A stretch of DNA of 64,000 bases from JAXMAR01 sp046350295 (GTDB taxonomy: Bacteria > Planctomycetota > Planctomycetia > Gemmatales > Gemmataceae): contig JAXMAR010000014.1 in the NCBI GenBank assembly GCA_046350295.1, positions 93,864 to 157,863 of the forward strand, in the 5' to 3' direction. The notes under the pieces are model-generated. The model was not told the DNA's origin. It worked only from the letters and a program-made list of their open reading frames with translations, and did no database searches. This document shows positions 17,053 to 23,602 of the stretch, piece by piece. Numbering within the stretch: position 1 is the first letter of the stretch; each line of letters begins with the position of its first letter. The position numbers were made by a program, and so were the translations under genes.

Positions 17053-17271
17053 ATGACCAGCATCCCCGCCAACGGCGCCGGCCAGAAGGGCCTCTTCTGG
17101 ATCAGCGGCGCCATCCTCGCCCCCGTCTTCCTCGCCACCTTCGGGCTTCTGCTCAACACGACCGTGGGCAACGCCCAGCGCGTCGCCACCCTCGAAGCCG
17201 AGTTCCAGGCCATCAAACGCGAGCTGGACGGCATCGCTGGCAAGCTCGACCGCCTCCTGGAACGCCACTGA
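17053..17271 (+). CDS. Small membrane protein with coiled-coil tail (72 aa)
   Basis: One membrane segment (GLFWISGAILAPVFLATFGL, about residues 13-32) is followed by a heptad-patterned helix (VATLEAEFQAIKRELDGIAG). This architecture fits phage accessory lysis proteins (Rz-like or holin-associated). The C-terminal helix lacks a cell-wall domain, so the role is unproven. It starts six bases after the preceding stop. Confidence 0.5.
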   Translation: MTSIPANGAGQKGLFWISGAILAPVFLATFGLLLNTTVGNAQRVATLEAEFQAIKRELDGIAGKLDRLLERH

Positions 17272-17345
17272 CGGCCCCCCGTCTAGCGCTCGCGCGACAC
17301 CTCGCGTGCAACACATCTTCACGCAATTGCAACATCCCCGCCGCT

Positions 17346-17386
17346 CCCCTCTCCCCGCTTCGGGGGAGAGGGGTCGGGGTGAGGGG
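17346..17386. repeat. CCCCTCTCCCC repeat (family B)
   Basis: CCCCTCTCCCC and GGGGGAGAGGGG arms with a GGGGTGAGGGG tail, in the gap before the protease gene. Confidence 0.8.
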
Positions 17387-17429
17387 TAGCAATCCTTGAA
17401 CAACAACGCCGTCCCGTCGGAGAACCTCC

Positions 17430-18182
17430 ATGAAGCGCCTCCTCACCACGCTTTTGCTCGTCCCCGTCCTCTTCAGCGCCCTCGCGCTCACCGCCCAGGA
17501 ACCCCCGCCGCAGCCGCCCCTCCCGCCCAGCCTCGACCCCGCCGCCGCCGTCGTCCGCATCAAGAGCCACGGCGCCTCCGCCACCATCATCGGGACCACC
17601 AAGGACAAATCCTACATCCTCGGCTGCGCTCACATGCTCGAAGACGCTTCGGGCAAGCCGAGCGACGCGGTCCGCAAAAAGAAGCTCGTCATCGACGGCC
17701 TCGCTCAGCCCCACGCCCCACGCAAGCTCGCCGCCGCCCGCCTCCTCGCCTGGGACCACAGCCTCGACCTCTCCCTCATCGAGATCGACAACGGCCCGTT
17801 CCTCTACATCCCCGTCGCCCCGCCCGGCCACAAGCCGTCGCGCAACCTCCGCTCGATGGGTTACGACAACATGGCCTGGCCCATCACGAATCACGCCGCC
17901 ACGCTCCTCTCCGTCGAAGGCATGACCACCTACACCCGCGAGAAGCCCTGGCACGGCCGCTCCGGCGGCGGCCTCATCGACTGCCAGCATCGCTACGTCA
18001 TCGGCGTCGTCCAGGGCTACGAAGTCGGCGGCATGCAACGCGGCATCTACGTCAGCCATGCCGCCATCATCACGTTCCTCGGGAAGCACAAGCCCGACCT
18101 TCTTCCCGCCGCCGCAGCCACCGACCCCTGGCCCCTGTCGCGCCGCACGCCCTTCGAATGGTGTCCGCCCAGCGGCGTGTGA
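17430..18182 (+). CDS. Secreted trypsin-like (S1 family) serine protease
   Basis: A 250-residue protein with signal peptide MKRLLTTLLLVPVLFSALAL. Then come a Pro-rich linker and a chymotrypsin-fold domain. The catalytic triad is visible as His68 in LGCAHML, Asp113 in SLDLSLI and Ser178 in GRSGGGL. YVIGVVQGYE follows, as in DegP/trypsin relatives. No PDZ domain is present. It sits between a small membrane protein and a holin-like gene. Secreted S1 proteases are not usual phage head-module genes, so this is cargo or a lysis aid; that role is inference. Confidence 0.8.
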   Translation: MKRLLTTLLLVPVLFSALALTAQEPPPQPPLPPSLDPAAAVVRIKSHGASATIIGTTKDKSYILGCAHMLEDASGKPSDAVRKKKLVIDGLAQPHAPRKLAAARLLAWDHSLDLSLIEIDNGPFLYIPVAPPGHKPSRNLRSMGYDNMAWPITNHAATLLSVEGMTTYTREKPWHGRSGGGLIDCQHRYVIGVVQGYEVGGMQRGIYVSHAAIITFLGKHKPDLLPAAAATDPWPLSRRTPFEWCPPSGV

Positions 18183-18261
18183 CGTTGAAAGAAAGCGTCC
18201 CGTGTGGATGCCCCTTCTTGGATCAATCACTCCCACCACTCACCACTCACCAAGAGCAACC

Positions 18262-18943
18262 ATGAACCCCAAACCCGGCTACAAGTCGACCGAGTTTTGG
18301 CTCTCGCTCATCACCCAGGCCCTTGGCTTCGCGATGCTGCTCGGCTTCGTCTCCGCCAACGAGTCGCGCACGCTCGAAGAGTCGCTCGGCAAGGCGATCG
18401 CGGCGATCTTCACCATAATCGCCTCCGGCAAGACCGCCATCGAATACATCCGCAGCCGCACCGCCCTGAAAAGCGAGGGCGACAAACCCGGGCCACCGGG
18501 CGGGTTTCCGCGCGTCGCCGCCTGCGTCGCGATCATCTTGGGCGCCGCCGCCCTGGTTGCCGGGCCTCTGGTAAGTACCGCACAGGCCCAGCCGTTCCTG
18601 CCGTGGCGGCATCAGGTGAACGAGCGCCTCAAGTTCCAGGAGAAGCTGATCCAGGAGCTGATGTCGCAGCGCGCCGCCCCGGCGCCCACGCAGCCGCCGT
18701 TGATCGTGCTGCCGATCCCCGGTACGCCCAAGCAAGACCTGCCCATCGGCGGCCTGCCCAAGCAAGACCTGCCGATCGGCGGCGAGCCAACTGGCGCCGC
18801 CGATCGAAGGCGTCCCCCGGCAAGAGCTGCCGCCCGGTGGGACGCCGAAGCAAGACTTACCCCTCACGCCACCGGGGGACCTGCAGCCTGAGCGTGATGC
18901 GCGCCCTCGGGCCCGTCTGGATCATGACCCTCACCGCCGCTGA
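18262..18943 (+). pseudogene. Holin-like membrane protein with Pro-rich repeats, frameshifted at the C-terminus
   Basis: It starts at ATG 18262 after a CACTCACCA tract. KPGYKSTEFWLSLITQALGF is typical of a small holin-like family. Membrane segments lie at about residues 12-30, 45-60 and 90-108. A tail of repeated PKQDLPIGG units follows. At about 18785 the frame shifts by +1; the repeat pattern resumes as QLAPPIEGVPRQELPPGG, then TPKQDLPLTPPGDLQPE, with a stop at 18941-18943. As written the protein ends at 18891 with an unrelated tail. A holin would permeabilise the inner membrane. Confidence 0.55.
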
Positions 18944-19349
18944 TCCCTCTTCGTTTAGCCCCGGTTCAAAGAACCGGGGCGGCGCGGTGGCATGCTTTTG
19001 GGGGTGCCAGCAAGGGTCGAGGTACATTCGGCTCACACCCCAAAAGCATGCTTGGCCGTGTCCCTCAGACCGTTCAACTTTGCCGGCCGCACGTCGCGCC
19101 AAGCATGCTTTTGCGGTGTGAGCCGGCATTTCAACGAACCTCGCCCGGACCCCCAAAAGCATGCTTGGCCGTGTCCCTCAGACCGTTCAACTTTGCCGGC
19201 CGCACGTCGCGCCAAGCATGCTTTTGCGGTGTGAGCCGGCATTTCAACGAACCTCGCCCGGACCCGCAAAAGCATGCCACCCATGCCACCCGGACCGGCG
19301 CCATCTACGAACAAGGAATCCAACCCCATCCACCGACGGAGCCTCCCCC
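18944..19349. repeat. 406-base gap: A palindrome and a 112-base tandem duplication of family E
   Basis: An A-type palindrome is at 18952-18983. Family E repeats follow to 19284, containing a 112-base unit present twice in tandem (about 19041-19152 and 19153-19264). Each unit includes CAAAAGCATGCTTGG and CAAGCATGCTTTTGCGG. Open frames across it are repeat translations; no gene is seen. Confidence 0.75.
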
Positions 19350-19715
19350 ATGGAAAAAATCCTCGTCATGAACGTCGCCGCCCAGCTTGCCCAGGCCGTC
19401 GCCACCAACTTCCCCGACAACTTGCCCATCGATCCGGAGATCAAGGACCCCAACCTGCGCGCCATGAACCTCGCCGTCTGGGAGGAGTTCCGCATCTTCT
19501 ACCGCGCCGTCGTCCAGGCCCTCAGCGACGAAACCTCCTGGCCCAGCCCGCAGATTCCCACCGGCAGCCTTCTCCCCAACCTCGTGCAAAGCCTCGCCCC
19601 GATCTTCGCCAACAACCCGCAGATCCAGACCCTCCTCAACGGCCTCCTGAACGCCATCCCGAAACCGGCCGCCGCGCCCACCGGCCCGCTGCCCGACCCC
19701 GGGCAAAAGAAGTAG
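19350..19715 (+). CDS. Hypothetical module protein (121 aa)
   Basis: The start is ATG 19350. The protein is helical: MEKILVMNVAAQLAQAVATN, EEFRIFYRAVVQALSDETSW, then a Pro-rich C-terminus ending PLPDPGQKK. There is no signal peptide or recognised domain. It shares codon bias with the head genes. Confidence 0.55.
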   Translation: MEKILVMNVAAQLAQAVATNFPDNLPIDPEIKDPNLRAMNLAVWEEFRIFYRAVVQALSDETSWPSPQIPTGSLLPNLVQSLAPIFANNPQIQTLLNGLLNAIPKPAAAPTGPLPDPGQKK

Positions 19716-19729
19716 CCGCCCGACTCGCC

Positions 19730-19790
19730 CTCCGGGGGCTTACGCCGCCCGGCTCGCCCCACTCACCACTCACCACTCACCACTCACCAA
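19730..19790. repeat. Family C repeat followed by CACTCACCA tract
   Basis: The C element at 19730-19758 is followed directly by four CACTCAC units at 19761-19790, ending two bases before the ParB-like start codon. Confidence 0.75.
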
Positions 19791-19792
19791 GC

Positions 19793-20347
19793 ATGCTCCG
19801 CAACCGCATCAAAGACCACCGCCGCGTCCGGGCCGGCGATCTCGTGCCGCACGAGCTCAACCCGCGCACCCACACCGACCTCCAGCGCCGCGCCTTGCAA
19901 ATGCTCTACGACGAGATCGGCTTCGCCCGCTCCCTCCTCGCCTACGAGCTGCCCGATGGCCGGCTCAAGCTGATCGACGGCCACCTGCGCCGCGATATGA
20001 CGCCGGACGAGCTGGTCGACGTGGAGGTGCTCGACGTCTCCGATGCCGAGGCCCGCGCCCTCCTCCTCGCCATCGACCCCCTCGCCCAACTCGCCGGCTA
20101 CGAGGCCGGGACGCTCGCCGAGCTGCGTCGCATCGCCGAGGCCGACAGCGCCGCGGCGCGCTCGCTCTGGGAAGTCCTCCAGGACGCGAGCAAGAAGACG
20201 CGGCGCGAGCTCGACCGCACGCGGGCTGAGGAGGCGCCCGCAGAACGCTACCTCGTGCTCATCGAGTGCGAAGACGAAGAACAACAACGCGACCTGCTCG
20301 AACGCTTCGCGCGCGAAGGACTCACCTGTCACGCGAAGATGGGGTAA
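19793..20347 (+). CDS. ParB-like nuclease-fold protein (184 aa)
   Basis: The N-terminal half follows the ParB/sulfiredoxin fold: RVRAGDLVPHELNPRTHTDL, then LPDGRLKLIDGHLRRDM containing the GHLRR box equivalent to ParB box II, then VEVLDVSDAEARALLLAIDP. The C-terminal half is helical and acidic. Phages use such proteins beside DNA-modifying enzymes. No helix-turn-helix of chromosomal ParB is present, so a partition role is unlikely. The next gene encodes an ABC ATPase-GNAT protein, which supports a DNA-modification or DNA-handling role (inference). Confidence 0.75.
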   Translation: MLRNRIKDHRRVRAGDLVPHELNPRTHTDLQRRALQMLYDEIGFARSLLAYELPDGRLKLIDGHLRRDMTPDELVDVEVLDVSDAEARALLLAIDPLAQLAGYEAGTLAELRRIAEADSAAARSLWEVLQDASKKTRRELDRTRAEEAPAERYLVLIECEDEEQQRDLLERFAREGLTCHAKMG

Positions 20348-20419
20348 CGACAAACTCGATTCCCCGTTCTCGGTTCTCCGTTCTTCATTGGCCCGCCCTC
20401 CTCGAAACGCCTCCATCCC

Positions 20420-22393
20420 ATGCACATCCTCCTCGAAGCCCCCATCGCCGATACGCCGCGCGTCCAGCAGGTACGCGGCCTCTTCGACCTCCCGGCCGAG
20501 AAGTCCAGCCGCGTCGAGTGGAACGTTGACCTCCCGCTGGACGCCAAACCCTGGCACATCGGCCTCATCGTCGGCCCGTCCGGCTGCGGCAAGACGACGA
20601 TCGCCCAGCATCTCTTCCGCGACGCACGGGTTCATCTCGCGGACGCGGACGCTCCGGAGGCTGACGCCGCCCGGCTCGCCTTCGCCCGTGGCAGTGTCGT
20701 CGACGCCTTCCCCGAATCCATGTCGATCCGCGACATCGCTCTCCTGCTCTCCTCGGTCGGCTTCGCCGCGCCGCCCGCCTGGCTCCGCCCATTCTCCGTG
20801 CTCTCGACCGGGCAGAAGTTCCGTGTCACGCTCGCCTGGCTCCTCGCCGCCACGCCGCCCGCGCAAACCATCGTCTTCGACGAGTACACCAGCGTCGTCG
20901 ATCGCACCGTCGCCCAGATCGGCAGCGCCGCCGTCTCGAAGGTCATCCGTCAGCGCAACCAGCGCTTCGTCGCCGTTACCTGCCACGACGACGTCGAAGA
21001 TTGGCTCCAGCCAGACTGGGTCTATCGCCCCGCCGAGAACCTCTTCGCCTGGAGGCGGCTTCGGCGTCGCCCGACCATCGATCTCGACGTCGTTCGTGTC
21101 CAGGCATCGGCGTGGCCGCTGTTCGCACCGCATCACTATCTGAACGCGCGGCTGGCGGCGTCGGCGGTCTGTTTCCTGGCGACGTGGCGCGAGCGCCCGG
21201 TCGCCTTCTCCGCCTGGCTGCCGCATTTCGGACCAGGGCCAAGGACGCGGCGCGAGCATCGCACCGTCACGCTGCCGGACTACCAGGGCGTCGGCGCCGG
21301 CAACGCCCTCTCCGACTTCGTCGCCTCCCTCTGGACCGGCCTCGGTTATCGCGCCACCTCGACGACGACCCATCCCGCGATGATCCGTTCCCGCCTCGCC
21401 TCCGCGAACTGGCGCATGCACCGCCGGCCCTCCTTCGCCCGCGGCAACGAACGCACGACGAGACACGCCACGACACGCCTCACGGCCGGCTTCACCTACA
21501 CCGGCCCGGCGCTGCCTCCGGTCGCCGCCCGGGCGCTGCTGGAGGTTCTTCAGCCCCAACGGGGCGGCAGCCAACAGCCAGGGCGTGAGCCCCTGGAACG
21601 GCGTCGTCGCGAGTCGGCACAAGCCCTGAAAGGGCGACAGATCCGCTGCGGCGGCCACGACGCTACCGCCCCTTCGGGGCTTGGTGATCGCGCGGCCCCT
21701 CTCCAGGGGCTGACGCCCCTGGCTATTGGCTGCCCGCCCCGTTGGGGCTCAAGACACGGCATGTATCGCTCCGGAACACGGGTCGCGACGGAGCGTGACA
21801 GCACGTCGTCATTCAGCTTCGGTCCTGTTGGTATTCCGTTCTGGTTGCGGTCAATCGAGTCGTCCCATGTCCAAGAAACCCCGTCTCACTGCTCACCTGC
21901 GCCAGCAGATCCTGGCCGGCATCCGCTCGGGCGGCTATCCGCAGATCGCCGCCGAGGCCTGGGGTGTCAGCGCCGCTCTGCTGCAAAGCTGGCTCGATCG
22001 CGGCCGGGGCGACAAGGCGCGCGAGCCGTACGTCTCCTTCGCCGCCGCTGTCGCCCAGGCACAGGCGCAGGCCCGGCTGCGGGCCGAGGTCGCCCTCTTC
22101 GACGACGACCCGCGCATCTGGCTCCAGCACGGCCCCGGCCGCGAAACACGCGACCAGCCCGGCTGGTCCGCCCCGGTCAAGCCCGCCGACACGGCGGCCG
22201 CCGCGACCAACCCCTTCCTCGACCCGCATTTCATGGCCCTCCTCAACGACATGCGATCGCTGCTGGAACCCCAGCCCGAGCTGCACGCCCGGTTCAGCGA
22301 CCTCATCGACGGCCACAGGCAAGCGGCGCTCAAACGCCGCTGAAGACACATCCCATCTATCCATCCGGAGAACAGCCATGTCCGACACCCTGA
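20420..22393 (+). CDS. ABC-type ATPase fused to a Mom-like GNAT domain; C-terminus overrun by repeats
   Basis: Residues 45-200 form an ABC ATPase: Walker A GPSGCGKTT (52-60), signature LSTGQK (128-133), Walker B IVFDEY (151-156). Residues 225-345 resemble a GNAT acyltransferase of the type seen in the phage DNA-modification protein Mom: HHYLNARLAASAVCFLATW, then TLPDYQGVGAGNALSDF (acetyl-CoA loop) and TTTHPAMI. The recognisable protein ends near TTRLTAGFTYTG (about 21515). Beyond that the frame runs through AGCCCC-type repeats (21549-21745) and over the next gene to a stop at 22391-22393, so the native stop is probably lost. A family C repeat is embedded in frame at 20652-20680. Confidence 0.7.
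   Translation: MHILLEAPIADTPRVQQVRGLFDLPAEKSSRVEWNVDLPLDAKPWHIGLIVGPSGCGKTTIAQHLFRDARVHLADADAPEADAARLAFARGSVVDAFPESMSIRDIALLLSSVGFAAPPAWLRPFSVLSTGQKFRVTLAWLLAATPPAQTIVFDEYTSVVDRTVAQIGSAAVSKVIRQRNQRFVAVTCHDDVEDWLQPDWVYRPAENLFAWRRLRRRPTIDLDVVRVQASAWPLFAPHHYLNARLAASAVCFLATWRERPVAFSAWLPHFGPGPRTRREHRTVTLPDYQGVGAGNALSDFVASLWTGLGYRATSTTTHPAMIRSRLASANWRMHRRPSFARGNERTTRHATTRLTAGFTYTGPALPPVAARALLEVLQPQRGGSQQPGREPLERRRRESAQALKGRQIRCGGHDATAPSGLGDRAAPLQGLTPLAIGCPPRWGSRHGMYRSGTRVATERDSTSSFSFGPVGIPFWLRSIESSHVQETPSHCSPAPADPGRHPLGRLSADRRRGLGCQRRSAAKLARSRPGRQGARAVRLLRRRCRPGTGAGPAAGRGRPLRRRPAHLAPARPRPRNTRPARLVRPGQARRHGGRRDQPLPRPAFHGPPQRHAIAAGTPARAARPVQRPHRRPQASGAQTPLKTHPIYPSGEQPCPTP
21549..21745. repeat. AGCCCC/GGGGC and CAGGGGCTGACGCCCCTGG repeat cluster (family J)
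   Basis: Several short palindromes occur: CAGCCCCAACGGGGCGGC, CCAGGGCGTGAGCCCCTGG, CCGCCCCTTCGGGGC, and CAGGGGCTGACGCCCCTGG. The cluster replaces the end of the ABC-GNAT gene. Confidence 0.75.
21867..22343 (+). CDS. Helix-turn-helix protein resembling a terminase small subunit (158 aa)
   Basis: The start is ATG 21867. The N-terminal 60 residues read LTAHLRQQILAGIRSGGYPQ, then IAAEAWGVSAALLQSWLDRG, a classic DNA-binding HTH as in small terminase subunits and transposase-type HTHs. An Ala/Gln-rich helix (AAAVAQAQAQARLRAEVALF) and an acidic C-terminus follow. Small terminases recognise the packaging site. Its location at the far end of the module, not next to the large subunit, leaves the role uncertain. 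Confidence 0.65.
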   Translation: MSKKPRLTAHLRQQILAGIRSGGYPQIAAEAWGVSAALLQSWLDRGRGDKAREPYVSFAAAVAQAQAQARLRAEVALFDDDPRIWLQHGPGRETRDQPGWSAPVKPADTAAAATNPFLDPHFMALLNDMRSLLEPQPELHARFSDLIDGHRQAALKRR

Positions 22394-22593
22394 CCCGCCT
22401 CATCGACCCTGGCTTCGCTCGCCTGGAGCGCCGCGAGAAACACACGATGGACGACGAGCTTGGCCCCGCGCCGTGCCCGCACTGCGGCTACTCGCTCGTC
22501 GCCCGCGTCGGCGCCGCCGGCCCGTACTTCTTCTGTCTCTGCGTCGAACGGCGGGACAGGGCGGCGTCACGGATCGTTCGTGAAACGGCATAG
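22378..22593 (+). CDS. Small zinc-ribbon-like protein (71 aa)
   Basis: The start is ATG 22378, with CCGGAG upstream. It contains CPHCGYSLVARVGAAG and, after YFF, a CLC pair, giving a Cys4-like zinc site spread over about 20 residues. It is the last gene of the plus-strand module, 35 bases after the HTH gene. The phage Mu regulator Com, which acts on mom translation, is also a tiny zinc-finger protein; any parallel here is speculative. Confidence 0.5.
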   Translation: MSDTLTRLIDPGFARLERREKHTMDDELGPAPCPHCGYSLVARVGAAGPYFFCLCVERRDRAASRIVRETA

Positions 22594-22768
22594 GCTTTGC
22601 CGAATTTGCGGGCAAAGGCTTTTCCTGGGGGTGATCATGCGAACAATTTTCGGGCTTTCCTGTGTCCCATAAGATGAAGTAAGGGGAGGTGTTCAGCGCC
22701 GGCAGAAAGCCGTTGACAGAGCATCGGTGCTGCTCTATCCTTCCTAAACCGCCAACCTGAGTGACAAA

Positions 22769-23008
22769 ATGAGTACCCTTTCGACCTTTCTCTTCGCTGA
22801 GCCTTCCTTTGCGGAAGGCATGGCGCGAGCCATTGACCTTGGCGGCACACTGAACGAGTATAATCGTTCTCCATCCGGCGAGTTGGCCGACTATTTTGCT
22901 CTGAGCGCCGATTGGCGAGCGGTCGGTTGTGATTTGCAGGTTGCAGCCGACAAGGTGAGTCAGGACGTAGCCAGTGTCAAAAAGCTCTCGGCGAAGGAAA
23001 AAGCATGA
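22769..23008 (+). CDS. Small conserved protein paired with DUF2335 (79 aa)
   Basis: It reads MSTLSTFLFAEPSFAEGMAR, then AIDLGGTLNEYNRSPSGELA and ADWRAVGCDLQVA. I recall this FAEPSF/LGGTLNEYN pattern from short bacterial proteins encoded next to small membrane proteins. No enzymatic motif is present. It overlaps the next gene by 35 bases if that gene starts at its upstream GTG. It may be an antitoxin-like or regulatory partner (inference). Confidence 0.55.
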   Translation: MSTLSTFLFAEPSFAEGMARAIDLGGTLNEYNRSPSGELADYFALSADWRAVGCDLQVAADKVSQDVASVKKLSAKEKA

Positions 23009-23492
23009 GAGAAGAAAGGGGCGGCGTCATGCCGCTCCTCCCGTTTTCGTCATGCCAAATCACCCCGCTACTCAGCCGCCTTCCGAAAGCCAGCTGATTT
23101 TGCAGCGGCAAGAGCTTCGGGCAACTCAGTTCTCCGGTCCCCTTCCGCCCCCCGACATTCTCGAAGAATACGAAAAGTTGCTGCCCGGTGCGGCCGAGCG
23201 GATCTTCGCCGCCTTCGAGAAACAGACCGAACACCGGCAGTCGCTCGAAAAGCATGTCGTCAAAGACGACACCCGAAGATCGTGGGCGGGGCTGGTCGCC
23301 GCATTCTTACTCGCGTCTTTCTGCGTTATCGGCGGGGTGATTTGCGTTCTTCACGGGCACACGGCGGCTGGGGCGACAATAGCAACGGCTTCAGTCGCCA
23401 CCCTCGCCGCCGTCTTTGTGTACGGTAGCAATCTTCGGGCGAAGGAACGACAGGCCAAGGCGGCAGAACAGATGGTCCCGAAGAAAAAGTAG
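22974..23492 (+). CDS. DUF2335 membrane protein (172 aa)
   Basis: The family-defining segment FSGPLPPPDILEEYEKLLPG, then AAERIFAAFEKQTEHR, is followed by two membrane helices (GLVAAFLLASFCVIGGVICV and ATIATASVATLAAVFVYGSN) and a basic Gln/Lys tail. The GTG start at 22974 gives a basic N-terminus (SKSSRRRKKHERRKGRR); ATG 23052 is an alternative. DUF2335 proteins have no established function and often sit in small variable cassettes. It forms a two-gene unit with the upstream 79-residue protein. Confidence 0.7.
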   Translation: MSKSSRRRKKHERRKGRRHAAPPVFVMPNHPATQPPSESQLILQRQELRATQFSGPLPPPDILEEYEKLLPGAAERIFAAFEKQTEHRQSLEKHVVKDDTRRSWAGLVAAFLLASFCVIGGVICVLHGHTAAGATIATASVATLAAVFVYGSNLRAKERQAKAAEQMVPKKK

Positions 23493-23602
23493 TCAGGCCG
23501 CCGGGCTAATCTCAGGCGGGTCGGCCGGCGCTTGTCGAAGCTTCGCCTTTCTGATAACAAGCGCTCCGGTGGAGAGATTCATTTCCTCTGGACGCCGACG
23601 CC

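Noticed and set aside
18986..19284. Several 80-107 residue open frames in the GCATGCTTTTG repeats
   Set aside because: They are translations of the same repeat in different phases (repeated QKHA and PKAC peptides), without ribosome sites or family resemblance.
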